From assembly GCA_035295845.1 (NCBI GenBank), contig DATGIF010000033.1, forward strand, positions 1-64,000: a stretch of DNA of 64,000 nt, read 5' to 3'. How positions within the stretch are numbered: the stretch's first letter is position 1; each line of letters begins with the position of its first letter. This DNA comes from Palsa-892 sp035295845 (GTDB taxonomy: Bacteria > Pseudomonadota > Alphaproteobacteria > Rhizobiales > Xanthobacteraceae). The notes beneath the pieces were generated by a model. That model did no database searches. It saw only the letters and a list, made by a program, of their open reading frames with translations, and was not told where the DNA came from. Below, piece after piece: positions 8,225 to 18,100 of this stretch. Position numbers and translations under genes: made by a program.

Positions 8225-9232
8225 CTAGGCGACGCCGATGCGCAAGAGTTCGTGGACACGCACGAGCCCGACGGGCTTCGCGCCATCCACCACGAACAAG
8301 GCGTTGACCTTCACCGCGTTCATGAAAGCGAGCGCCTCGCCCGCGAGCTGATCCGGGCGGACGGTTTTCGGCTTCTTGGTCATGACTTCGTCGACCGAGC
8401 GCGCAAGCAGATTGTCGTTCATATGCCGGCGGAGGTCGCCGTCGGTGATGATTCCGATCAGTACGCCGGCGGCGTCGGTGATGCCGACGCAGCCGAAGCC
8501 TTTCGATGTCATCTCGACGATCGCTTCCGTCATACGCGTGCCGTCGCGCACGAGCGGCGTTGCCGGCAGGGGATGCATGATATCGCGCACGAAGGTGAGG
8601 CTTGCTCCGAGCTTGCCGCCCGGATGAAGCGCCTTGAAATCGAGCGCGGTAAAGCCGCGGCTTTCGAACAATGCGACCGCGAGTGCGTCCCCAAGCGCGA
8701 GCTGAATGAGGGTCGAAGTCGTGGGTGCCAGGCCCAACGGGCAGGCTTCGGTTGCTTGCGGCAGCAGGAGCAGAACGTCGGCCGCTTCCGCCAGCGTCGA
8801 ACTCGCATTCGAGGTGATCGCGACCAGCGCGACGCGAAAGCGCTTGGCGTATTCGATGAGGTCGCGCAATTCGCCGGTTTCGCCGGACCAGGACAGCGCC
8901 ACGATCACGTCATCGCGGGTGATCATGCCGAGATCGCCGTGGCTGGCTTCGCCCGGGTGCACGAAATAGGCGGGGGTACCGGTCGAGGCGAAGGTGGCGG
9001 CGATCTTGCGGCTGATGTGACCGCTCTTGCCCATCCCGGTGACGATCACGCGGCCGCTCGCCGCCCGGATCTTTTCGACCGCGGCGACCAGGGCCTCGCC
9101 AAGGCCGTCATGAATCGCGCGAGAGAGCGCCGCAAGCCCTTCGGCTTCGGTTTCGAGCGTCCGCAGGGCGGACTGCATGGCATCGGGCATGGCGCCGATG
9201 CTCGCTGCCTTACGGCCTTTCGGGCCGGCCAT
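8225..9232 (-). CDS. kdsD: KpsF/GutQ-type arabinose-5-phosphate isomerase
   Basis: This 335-residue protein interconverts ribulose-5-phosphate and arabinose-5-phosphate, the first step towards Kdo for lipopolysaccharide. An N-terminal SIS sugar-isomerase domain (about 40-190) carries VTGMGKSGHISRKIAATFAS, HPGEASHGDLG and ALSWSGETGEL. Two CBS domains follow (about 215-335: DIMHPLPATPLV, EVMTKKPKTV). I chose the ATG at 9232, which has a GAGGGG site upstream; the open frame to 9703 crosses the promoter and the divergent gene. Two TTAACCAT motifs lie just upstream, so cell-cycle control is possible. Confidence 0.92.
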   Translation of the reverse strand: MAGPKGRKAASIGAMPDAMQSALRTLETEAEGLAALSRAIHDGLGEALVAAVEKIRAASGRVIVTGMGKSGHISRKIAATFASTGTPAYFVHPGEASHGDLGMITRDDVIVALSWSGETGELRDLIEYAKRFRVALVAITSNASSTLAEAADVLLLLPQATEACPLGLAPTTSTLIQLALGDALAVALFESRGFTALDFKALHPGGKLGASLTFVRDIMHPLPATPLVRDGTRMTEAIVEMTSKGFGCVGITDAAGVLIGIITDGDLRRHMNDNLLARSVDEVMTKKPKTVRPDQLAGEALAFMNAVKVNALFVVDGAKPVGLVRVHELLRIGVA

Positions 9233-9316
9233 GAACGGAACCCCTCGCTGTCCCAAGGGCGATTTTCCTAGCACGGCCAAGGGGAGGAGGCGACCCCGGC
9301 CGGGGAACAAGGGTCC

Positions 9317-9349
9317 GTTAACCATGCGCATTTTACCTTCGTTAACCAT
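9317..9349. promoter_or_regulatory. Two direct TTAACCAT motifs (CtrA-like) in a divergent promoter
   Basis: GTTAACCAT occurs at 9317-9325 and again at 9341-9349, in the same orientation, 24 bases apart, in the 140-base gap between kdsD (minus) and the beta-barrel gene (plus). TTAACCAT is a described form of the binding site of the alphaproteobacterial cell-cycle regulator CtrA. CtrA itself is not in the window, although CpdR, which controls CtrA stability in Caulobacter, is. Confidence 0.5.
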
Positions 9350-9372
9350 ACCAAGGATGAAGAGCCCCGACG

Positions 9373-10920
9373 GTGCCGCGCCAATTCCGACCCGGACGAC
9401 CGAGCGCCGTTCTGCTCGCGCTTTCGCTTTGCGCGGCCTCCGCCTTCGCCGCGGGTGAGGGAGACGGCACGCAGCGCGCGGGCTTGCGGCCGACATTGCC
9501 CGCAAGCGGAAACGGCGGCACGCAACTTTCCCAATCGAACGATCAATTGTTCGCTTCACAACCCGGCTCGGGCGCGGGCGACACCGGTTTCGTGTCGGCG
9601 GAGCAAGCGCAATATCGCGCCAAGCAACGCAAGAAGAAAAAACCCGAGACGGTGATCGTGACCACTCCGGCGCGGCCGGCGCCGCCGCTGCAGGAGCGCA
9701 CACAAAAAACGAACACCCCCGAAGGACTGATCACTTCGACAATCCCTTCCACGGCGGGGCCGGTGAAACGCGCGAAGCCGGAGGAGGAGCCCTACGGGCC
9801 GGTCGGCTTCCATGCCGGCGCCTTCCTGTTGAAGCCAAGCATCGAGGTTTCGGAGGGTTATGACGACAATCCGCTGCGGGTGCAGGGCGGACGGGGCTCG
9901 CCTTTCACCACGCTGAGCACCGCGCTGAGCGCGCAGTCGGATTGGTCGCGCCATTCGCTATCGTTCGATCTGCGCGGCTCGTTCACGCATTACAGCGACA
10001 TCGATCACAACGACCGGCCTGACGCCTCGGCGATCGTGCGCGGGAGGATCGACGTCAGCAAGGATACGCGGATCGAGCTTGAGGAGAAGGCGTTGCTCAC
10101 GACGCAGAGCGCCGGCACGCCCGATTCCGTCAGCGGCGCGAAACGGCCGCCCAACATTTATACGTTGGGCAGCACGGTCGGCATCGTGCAGACGTTCAAT
10201 CGTCTGGAGCTCGGCCTTTACGGCGGCTTCGAGCGCAATATCTACGAGAATGCGGAGTTACTCGGCGGCGGCATTCTCGATCTCGCGCAGAGTGATTACA
10301 ACAGCTACTCGACGCGGCTGCGGGCGAGCTACGAGGTGACCGGGGGTGTGAAGCCGTTCATCGAGGCCACCGTTGATACGCGGGTCTTCGATGATACGAT
10401 CGATTCGCTCGGCCTTCGCCGCGGCTCGGACGGCGTAAAGGCGGATATCGGCGTCACGGTTGACCGCCCTGAGATCCTCAAGGGCGAAGCGTCGATCGGC
10501 TATGGCGAGCGAACCTATAAAGACCCGACGTTGCCGAACATATCGGGGCTGATGGTCGACGCTTCACTCGTCTGGAAAGCGACGGCGCTCACCAAGGTCA
10601 CGTTTGCCGTCTCCTCGCAAATCGGCGAAAGCACGCTGACCGCCGCATCCGGCGTATTCACGCATGAGGGCAAGGTCACCGTCGATCATGCCTTCCGGAC
10701 CTGGCTCATCGGGTCGGTGTTCGCGAGCTACGGCATCGACGATTACCGGGGCATCAGCCAGATCGACCACCGCATTACCTACGGCGCGGCGCTCACTTAT
10801 TATTTCACCCGTTCGCTCGCGCTGCGCGGCGAGTTGCGGCAGGAGCGGCTGACCTCGAACGTTCCGGGCAACAACTATACGGCCGATATCGCGTTGATCG
10901 GCTTGCGCATGCAGCGCTGA
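9373..10920 (+). CDS. Outer-membrane beta-barrel protein (putative porin 2 type)
   Basis: This 515-residue secreted protein starts at GTG 9373. The first 26 residues look like a signal peptide (basic n-region, AVLLALSLCAASAFA). Residues 27-140 are low-complexity and Pro/Ala/Lys-rich. From about 150 onward come alternating amphipathic strands rich in aromatic and glycine residues (SIEVSEGYDDNPL, SLSFDLRGSFTHYS, GLYGGFERNIYENAEL), ending in an aromatic-containing barrel strand. This matches the outer_membrane beta-barrel PF10082-type family found across Rhizobiales. The transport substrate, if any, is unknown. An ATG at 9357 is in a different frame. Confidence 0.82.
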   Translation: MPRQFRPGRPSAVLLALSLCAASAFAAGEGDGTQRAGLRPTLPASGNGGTQLSQSNDQLFASQPGSGAGDTGFVSAEQAQYRAKQRKKKKPETVIVTTPARPAPPLQERTQKTNTPEGLITSTIPSTAGPVKRAKPEEEPYGPVGFHAGAFLLKPSIEVSEGYDDNPLRVQGGRGSPFTTLSTALSAQSDWSRHSLSFDLRGSFTHYSDIDHNDRPDASAIVRGRIDVSKDTRIELEEKALLTTQSAGTPDSVSGAKRPPNIYTLGSTVGIVQTFNRLELGLYGGFERNIYENAELLGGGILDLAQSDYNSYSTRLRASYEVTGGVKPFIEATVDTRVFDDTIDSLGLRRGSDGVKADIGVTVDRPEILKGEASIGYGERTYKDPTLPNISGLMVDASLVWKATALTKVTFAVSSQIGESTLTAASGVFTHEGKVTVDHAFRTWLIGSVFASYGIDDYRGISQIDHRITYGAALTYYFTRSLALRGELRQERLTSNVPGNNYTADIALIGLRMQR

Positions 10921-10985
10921 AGCGCGATTTTGGCGAATCACATTTCCGGCCTGATTGCCCGTAAAGTGCAATCCTGAAGGAGCGG

Positions 10986-12347
10986 ATGGTGAGACCAAAC
11001 CAACGTTTCATGCAGGCAAAAAAACCCGCCGGGCGCGGAAGAGAGCGTATGCTCTTCGGCGCGGTTCTGCTTGCGGCGGCTATTCCGCTCGCGCCGGCCC
11101 TTTCGCAAAACGAGAACGACCTGCGGTATCAGGCCTTCATCGCGCACACCGTGCAGCAATCGTCCACGGCTCAAGGCCCGGTCAATCCGTTGATGACGCC
11201 GGAAGCCATCGCTTCGGCCGCGGCCAATTTCAACAACTGCCTCGCATCGCTGTGGCCGCAGGCGGCGGCGCGCGGCGTTTCCCGGCGCACCTTCGAGGCG
11301 GCAACGCGCGGGCTGACACCGGACCTCAAGATCATGGATCTTCTGGACCGGCAGCCGGAGTTCGAAAAAGCAATTTGGGATTATCTCGATGACCTCGTGA
11401 ACGATGATCGCATCGCCACCGGCCGCATTGCCGTTGCGCAAAATCGTCAGGCCTTCGACGCTGTCGAGAAGGCCTATGGCGTCGACCGCTATATCCTCGC
11501 GGCGTTCTGGGGGATCGAATCGAACTTCGGCAAGGAAGGCGGCGAGCGCCCGGTGGTGCAGTCGACCGCGACGCTTGCCTGCATTGGCCGCCGACAGAGT
11601 TATTTCCGCGAGGAATTTCTCTCGACCCTCGAAATCATCGAGCGCGGCGACGTTCCCGTCGAGCATCTGAAGGGTTCGTGGGCGGGCGCCTTCGGTCCGA
11701 CGCAATTCATGCCGACCTCGTTCAAGCGCTATGCCGTCGATTTCGACGGCGACGGACGAAAGAATGTCGTTGATTCAATTCCCGACATGCTCGCCTCGAC
11801 CGCCAACAACCTGAAGCGCGACGGCTGGCGCGCCGGCGCGAGCTGGGGCTACGAGGTGGTGTTGCCGCCGAATTTCAATTTCATGCTTGCCGACAACTCG
11901 ATCCGGAAGACGGTCAAGGAGTGGGAAGCGCTCGGCATCAGGCGCGCGGGCGACAAGGCATTCCCGCGGTCCGGCGATATCGCTTCGCTGCTCGCACCCG
12001 CCGGCGCGCGCGGGCCCGCCTTCCTGGTCGTCGAGAATTTCCGCGTGATCATGAAATACAATCCGGCGGAATCCTATGCGCTGGCGATCGGTCACCTTGC
12101 GGATCGCATGCGGGGCGGCGAGCCGTTCGTGCAGCCGTGGCCGCGCCAGGAAGGCACGCTGTCGCGGAGCGACCGTTTTGAGCTGCAAAGCAGGCTCGCA
12201 TCCCTCGGCTACGACATCGGCGAGGCCGACGGAAATCTCGGTCCCCGCACGCGGGCAGCATTGCGCAATTATCAGTCGCGGGCGGGGCTCGTGCCCGACG
12301 GATATGCGAGCGGCAAGCTCCTGGATCGCATGCGGCTCGGCCAATGA
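10986..12347 (+). CDS. Lytic murein transglycosylase (MltB/SLT_2 type) with peptidoglycan-binding domain
   Basis: This 453-residue protein cleaves glycan strands of murein with formation of 1,6-anhydro ends. It starts at ATG 10986 behind AAGGAGCGG. A signal peptide (about residues 1-40) is followed by the SLT_2 catalytic domain with Glu178 in AAFWGIESNFGKEGG, then GAFGPTQFMPTSFKRYAVDFDGDG. The C-terminal 60 residues form a PG_binding_1 domain (GYDIGEADGNLGPRTRAALR). It belongs with the neighbouring envelope genes; the DUF459 gene follows within 100 bases and may be co-transcribed. Confidence 0.94.
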   Translation: MVRPNQRFMQAKKPAGRGRERMLFGAVLLAAAIPLAPALSQNENDLRYQAFIAHTVQQSSTAQGPVNPLMTPEAIASAAANFNNCLASLWPQAAARGVSRRTFEAATRGLTPDLKIMDLLDRQPEFEKAIWDYLDDLVNDDRIATGRIAVAQNRQAFDAVEKAYGVDRYILAAFWGIESNFGKEGGERPVVQSTATLACIGRRQSYFREEFLSTLEIIERGDVPVEHLKGSWAGAFGPTQFMPTSFKRYAVDFDGDGRKNVVDSIPDMLASTANNLKRDGWRAGASWGYEVVLPPNFNFMLADNSIRKTVKEWEALGIRRAGDKAFPRSGDIASLLAPAGARGPAFLVVENFRVIMKYNPAESYALAIGHLADRMRGGEPFVQPWPRQEGTLSRSDRFELQSRLASLGYDIGEADGNLGPRTRAALRNYQSRAGLVPDGYASGKLLDRMRLGQ

Positions 12348-12446
12348 GCCGAAAACGGGCGGAATCCGGCGGGTCTTTGAAAAAGTCTTGAAATGGCCCC
12401 GAAACTCCGCCATCGGTGGCGGTGTATCGAGCGTCTGGCCGCGCCC

Positions 12447-13685
12447 ATGATCCGAACTTCTTTTCTCGCCTTTCTTCTGGGAGCCGCCGTGCTCGCGGGC
12501 TTCGCCAACGATGCAAGCGCGCAGCGCGACGACCGCTTCTTCTTTCTCCGCGATCCGTTTCGCCGCGAGCGCTCGCTGTTCAATTTTCCCAATTTCGAAG
12601 CGCCGCGAAAGGTTATCGCGGATCCGCAGCCTTCGGACGAGCCCACGGGCCTCGTCTATGGCTCGAGCGCGGAAGCCGACGCCAAACGCCTCATTCCGGC
12701 GACCGAATATATTCTCGTGTTCGGCGATGTGATGGCCGACCAGATCGCGCAGGGCCTAGCCGACGCCTTCGTCAACGACCGGCCCGAGGTCGCGGTTTCG
12801 AGGAAGACAAAGGCGAATTCGGGCTTCGTGCGCGGCGATTTTTATGACTGGGTCGGGCTCGCGCCTTCGCTGCTTGCCAAGGAAAAGGTCACGGCGATCG
12901 TCGTCATGCTCGGCGTCAACGACCGCCAGCCGCTGCGCGACGATCAGGGGCTGTGGGAATATCATACCGACCGCTGGCGGGAGCTTTATGGCAAGCGTGT
13001 CGAGGATTTCCTTGTTAAGTTGAAGGACAAGAACGTTCCGATCTTCCTCGTCGGCATGCCGTCGATGGCCAATCCCAAGCTTTCGACCGACGTCGTCTAC
13101 ATCAACGAGATTCTCGCCGAGCGCACCCGCAAGGTGGGCGGGTTTTATGTCGACGTGTGGGACGGCTTTGTCAATGAGACCGGCGACTTCATGGCGAGCG
13201 GGCCGGCGCTCGACGGCCAGATTCGCCGCCTGCGTGCGGCCGACGGCATCCATTTCACCAAGCCGGGCCAGCGCAAGCTCGCGCATTATGTCGAGCGCGA
13301 ACTGATCCGCCTGTTTGACTCGCATGGCGGCGCGCCGCCTCCGGTTCCGCGCGATACGACGCCGGAAGAAACGCCGCCGCAGGTTTCGGTGCCGCCCGGC
13401 CAGACGCCGGCACCCGCCGCGCGTCCGGTCGCGGGACCGGTGCTGTCGCTCGGCCTGCCGGCGGCAACGCCCGGACCGCTCGCGGGCGCTCAGCCCGCAG
13501 GCCCCGCTCCGGCAAAGCCGTCGCTCGATCCGCTGGCGGCGCGGACGCTCGTCGAGGGAATTCCGGCGGCACCCGTTTCGGGGCGCGCCGACGATTTTCA
13601 CTGGCCGCAAGACGCCTCGACCCCTCAGGTGCAACAGCCCGTAACGGGACGCAACGCGCCGGCCAAGGCGGGCGTGCCGTACTAG
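12447..13685 (+). CDS. DUF459 SGNH-fold protein, periplasmic
   Basis: This protein has about 412 residues from ATG 12447; an in-frame ATG at 12393 is possible. The chosen start places a clean signal peptide (IRTSFLAFLLGAAVLAGFA) at the N-terminus. The SGNH/GDSL fold is recognisable: block I VFGDVMADQIAQGLADA, block III VVMLGVNDRQ with the Asn, and block V DGIHFTKPGQRKLA with the Asp-x-x-His pair. Block I reads Gly-Asp-Val where active hydrolases have Gly-Asp-Ser, so the usual nucleophile is absent at residue 95. The last 100 residues are Pro/Ala-rich. It may bind rather than hydrolyse cell-wall or exopolysaccharide esters. It converges on gltD with one base between stops. Confidence 0.85.
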   Translation: MIRTSFLAFLLGAAVLAGFANDASAQRDDRFFFLRDPFRRERSLFNFPNFEAPRKVIADPQPSDEPTGLVYGSSAEADAKRLIPATEYILVFGDVMADQIAQGLADAFVNDRPEVAVSRKTKANSGFVRGDFYDWVGLAPSLLAKEKVTAIVVMLGVNDRQPLRDDQGLWEYHTDRWRELYGKRVEDFLVKLKDKNVPIFLVGMPSMANPKLSTDVVYINEILAERTRKVGGFYVDVWDGFVNETGDFMASGPALDGQIRRLRAADGIHFTKPGQRKLAHYVERELIRLFDSHGGAPPPVPRDTTPEETPPQVSVPPGQTPAPAARPVAGPVLSLGLPAATPGPLAGAQPAGPAPAKPSLDPLAARTLVEGIPAAPVSGRADDFHWPQDASTPQVQQPVTGRNAPAKAGVPY

Positions 13686-13686
13686 G

Positions 13687-15105
13687 TCAGCGCGGCAGCG
13701 TCGTCGATCCCATCAGGAATTTGTCAATCGCGTGCGCCGCTTGCCGGCCCTCGCGGATCGCCCACACCACGAGCGATTGCCCGCGCCGCATGTCGCCGGC
13801 GGCGAAGACCTTCGGAATCGAGGTCTGATAAGCGTCGGTGTTCGCCGCGACATTGCCGCGGGCGTCGAGCTTCACGCCGAGATTCCTGATCATGCCCTCG
13901 TGTACCGGATGCACGAAGCCCATGGCGAGCAGCACGAGGTCGGCGGGCAATTCGAATTCGCTGCCCGCTATCGGCTGCATCTTGTCGTCGACGCGGACGC
14001 AGTGAAGCTTCTTCACGCGACCGTTTTCTCCTGAAAGCTTTTGCGTCATCACCGCGAATTCGCGTTCGACGCCTTCTTCCTGGCTCGACGAGGTGCGGAG
14101 CTTGAGCGGCCAGTCCGGCCAGGTGAGCATTTTGTTTTCGTGCAGCGGCGGCTGCGGCATGATCTCGAGCTGGACGATCGAGCGCGCGCCCTGGCGCGCG
14201 GACGTGCCGATGCAGTCGGAGCCGGTGTCGCCGCCGCCGATCACGACCACGTGCTTGCCGTCGGCGAGGATGGGCTCTTCTTTTCCCGCGGGCTCCCCGC
14301 TCACGCGCCGGTTCTGCTGCGGCAGGAATTCCATGGCGTAGTGAATGCCCGCAAGATCGCGGCCGGGAATCGGCAGGTCGCGGCCCTTCTCGGCGCCGCC
14401 GGAGAGGAGCGCCGCGTCATGCGCCTTGACGAGCTTCTCGATCGGCTCGTTCACGCCGACATGGGCGCCATAATGGAAGATCACGCCTTCCGCCTCCATC
14501 TGCGCGACGCGGCGATCGACGTGATGCTTCTCCATCTTGAAATCGGGGATGCCATAGCGCAGGAGCCCGCCGGCCTTGGCGAGCTTTTCATAAAGGTGCA
14601 CTTCGTGGCCGGCGCGCGCGAGCTGCTGCGCGGCGGCGAGCCCCGCGGGGCCGGAGCCGATGATCGCGACCTTCTTCCCGGTCCTGGAAGCCGGCGGCTC
14701 GGGCTTCACCCAGCCTTCGGCGAAGGCGCGGTCGACGATCGCGCACTCGATCGTCTTGATCGTGACCGGCTGGTCGATGATGTTGAGCGTGCAGGATGCC
14801 TCGCACGGGGCCGGGCAAATGCGGCCAGTGAATTCGGGAAAATTATTGGTCGAGTGCAGATTGCGCGCGGCCCGTTCCCAATCGTTCTTGTAAACAAGAT
14901 CATTCCAGTCGGGGATCTGGTTGTTCACCGGACAGCCGGTGTGGCAATAGGGAATGCCGCAATCCATGCAGCGCGCGGCCTGGTCGCGCGTCTCCTTCTC
15001 CGAGAGCGGGATCAGGAACTCGCGATAGTGCTTGAGACGCTCGGCGACCGGCTGGTAATGCCGGTCCTCCTGCTCGATCTCCAAAAAGCCGGTGATCTTG
15101 CCCAT
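13687..15105 (-). CDS. gltD: Glutamate synthase (NADPH) small subunit
   Basis: This 472-residue beta subunit passes electrons from NADPH through FAD to the large subunit for conversion of glutamine plus 2-oxoglutarate into two glutamates. The N-terminal iron-sulfur segment carries CMDCGIPYCHTGCPVNNQ and CPAPCEASC. The FAD-binding GSGPAGLAAAQQLARAG motif is at about 150-166 and the NADPH-binding IGGGDTGSDCIGTS at about 290-303. It begins 6 bases after the gltB stop, so the two form a gltBD operon. The ATG at 15105 gives the canonical MGKITGFLE start. Confidence 0.97.
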   Translation of the reverse strand: MGKITGFLEIEQEDRHYQPVAERLKHYREFLIPLSEKETRDQAARCMDCGIPYCHTGCPVNNQIPDWNDLVYKNDWERAARNLHSTNNFPEFTGRICPAPCEASCTLNIIDQPVTIKTIECAIVDRAFAEGWVKPEPPASRTGKKVAIIGSGPAGLAAAQQLARAGHEVHLYEKLAKAGGLLRYGIPDFKMEKHHVDRRVAQMEAEGVIFHYGAHVGVNEPIEKLVKAHDAALLSGGAEKGRDLPIPGRDLAGIHYAMEFLPQQNRRVSGEPAGKEEPILADGKHVVVIGGGDTGSDCIGTSARQGARSIVQLEIMPQPPLHENKMLTWPDWPLKLRTSSSQEEGVEREFAVMTQKLSGENGRVKKLHCVRVDDKMQPIAGSEFELPADLVLLAMGFVHPVHEGMIRNLGVKLDARGNVAANTDAYQTSIPKVFAAGDMRRGQSLVVWAIREGRQAAHAIDKFLMGSTTLPR

Positions 15106-15111
15106 TGGCGC

Positions 15112-18100
15112 TCAGGCACCGGCTGCGAGGCGAGGCATTGAAGCCTCTTCCTGGGCCTTGAGCTCCGCGAGCGCGCGGCGGTATTCGACCGGCATCACCT
15201 TGCGGAATTTCGGCAGGTATTCGTTCCAGCGCGCGAGGATTTCGGCCGCGCGCTTCGAGCCGGTGTAATGCGCGTGCTGCGTAATCAGCCGGTGCAGGCG
15301 CGCGGCATCGTGGCGGGTCATGTCCTTCATGATGTCGACGCGGCCGTGGGCGGCGAGGTCGCGCGCATGATGATAGGCGCGCTCGCTCACCTCTTCCTCT
15401 TCGGTAACGGGCTCGAGCTCCACCATGGCGAGGTTGCAGCGACTCTGGAAGGTGCCGTCCTCGTCGACGACATAGGCGATGCCGCCTGACATGCCGGCGG
15501 CGAAATTGCGCCCGGTACGGCCGAGGACTACGACCACGCCACCGGTCATGTATTCGCAGCAATGGTCGCCGGCGCCTTCAATCACGGCAATGGCGCCGGA
15601 ATTGCGCACGGCAAAGCGCTCGCCGGCGATGCCGCGGAAATAGCATTCGCCTTCGATGGCGCCATAAAGCACCGTGTTGCCGACGACGATCGATTCCTCC
15701 GGCACGATGCCGCTCTCGGCCGGCGGCCGGATGACGAGGCGGCCGCCCGAGAGGCCCTTGCCAACATAATCGTTGCCTTCGCCGTCGAGCTCGAAGGTGA
15801 TGCCGCGCGCGAGCCACGCCCCGAAGCTTTGGCCGGCGGTGCCCGTGAATTTCACATGAATCGTGTCGTCGGGAAGGCCCGCATGGCCGTAGCGCTTGGC
15901 GACTTCGCCCGAGAGCATGGCGCCTGCCGTGCGGTCGGTGTTCTTGATCGCGGCCGAAAGTTTCACCGGCGCGCCGCGGTCGAGTGCGGCCTGCGCTTCC
16001 GCGATCAACTTGCGGTCGAGGATCTTGTGGATCTTGTGATCCTGCGGTTCGCACTTGAAAAGGTTCACGCCTTTCGGCGCCTCGGGTTTGTTGAAGAGGC
16101 GCGAGAAATCGAGACCCTTGGCCTTGGCGTGCTCGACGACCTTGCGGCGGTCGAGCATTTGCATCTGGCCAATCATCTCATCGAAACGGCGATAGCCGAG
16201 CGAGGCCATGATCTCGCGCACTTCCTCGGCGACGAAAAAGAAATAGTTGATGACGTGCTCGGGCTGGCCGGTGAAGCGCTTGCGCAGCACCGGGTCTTGC
16301 GTTGCGACGCCGACAGGGCAGGTGTTGAGATGACACTTGCGCATCATGATGCACCCGGCGGCGATCAGCGGCGCCGTGGCGAAGCCGAATTCGTCGGCGC
16401 CCAGCAGCGCGCCCACCACCACGTCACGGCCGGTGCGGATGCCGCCGTCGACCTGCACCGAAATGCGTCCGCGCAGGCGGTTGGCGACAAGCGTTTGGTG
16501 GGTTTCGGCAAGCCCGATTTCCCACGGCGAGCCCGCGTGCTTGATCGAGGTGAGCGGCGAAGCGCCGGTGCCGCCTTCGTAGCCGGCGATGGTCACGTGG
16601 TCCGCGCGGGCCTTGGAGACACCGGCGGCGACGGTGCCGACGCCGACCTCGGAGACGAGCTTGACCGAAACCCAGCCCTCGGGATTGACGTTCTTGAGGT
16701 CGAAGATGAGCTGCGCGAGGTCCTCGATCGAATAGATGTCGTGATGCGGCGGCGGCGAAATCAAGCCGACGCCGGGCGTCGAGTGGCGCACCTTGGCGAT
16801 GATCTTATCGACCTTGTGGCCGGGCAGCTGACCGCCTTCACCGGGCTTGGCGCCTTGCGCGATCTTGATCTGCATCATGTCGGAGTTGACGAGATATTCC
16901 GTCGTCACCCCGAAGCGGGCGGACGCTACCTGCTTGATCGCCGAACGCATGGAATCGCCGTTCGGCAGCGGTTTGAAGCGGTCGGCTTCCTCGCCGCCCT
17001 CGCCGGTGTTCGACTTGCCGCCGATGCGGTTCATGGCGATCGCAAGCGTGGTGTGCGCCTCGCGCGAAATCGAACCGAAGGACATGGCCCCGGTGGAGAA
17101 GCGCTTGACGATGTTCTTCGCGGGCTCGACTTCCTCGAGCGGAACCGGCGCGCGGCCGTCCTCTTCCGCGGGCTTGACGCGAAAAAGGCCGCGGATCGTG
17201 TAAAGCCGCTCCGATTGCTCGTTGATGGTTTGCGCGAAATCGCGGTACTGCTTCGGATTGTTGCCGCGCACCGCGTGTTGCAGCGTGGCGACGGTCGTCG
17301 CGGTCCATACATGCTCTTCGCCGCGCACGCGCACGGCATATTCGCCGCCAACGTCGAGCATCTCCTTGTAGATGGGCGAGTCGCCGAAGGCATCGCGGTG
17401 CCGCGTGACGGATTCGCGCGCAATGCCGTCGAGCCCGACGCCCTCGATGCGGGTCGCGGTGCCGGCGAAGAATTCGGCGACGAAGTCCGAAGTAAGCCCC
17501 ACCGCGTCGAAAATCTGCGCGCCGCAATAGGACTGGTAGGTCGAAATCCCCATCTTCGACATGACCTTCAACAGGCCCTTGTCGATCGATTTGATGTAAC
17601 GCTTGAGGATTTCCTTCTCGTCGAGCTTCTGCGGCAGGTCATCCTTCGCCGCGACCAGCGTCTCGAAGGCGAGATACGGATTGATGGCCTCGGCACCGTA
17701 GCCCGCGAGACACGCGAAATGATGCACCTCGCGCGCTTCCCCGGTCTCGACCACGAGACCGACCGACGTACGCAGGCCCTGGCGGATCAGATGATGATGG
17801 ACGGCGGCGGTCGCGAGCAGCGCCGGGATCGGCACGCGCTCGGGCCCGGCATGGCGGTCCGAAAGAATGATGATGTTGACGCCGTCGCGCACGGCCTTCT
17901 CGGCGCTGCCGCAAAGGGCGGTAAGCGCCTTTTTCATTCCATCCGCGCCGTCCTCGGCGGCGTAGGTGATGTCGAGGGTCGCTGACTGGAAATAGGAGTC
18001 GACCTCCGCGATCTCACGGATTTTTTCCAAATCCTCGTCGGTGAGAATCGGCTGATGAACCTCGAGGCGCTTCCTGGTGGCGGCGCCCTCGAGATCGAAC

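Noticed and set aside
15562..17985. 807-codon plus-strand frame inside gltB
   Set aside because: The minus-strand gltB frame carries all GOGAT motifs; the antisense product has no recognisable domain.
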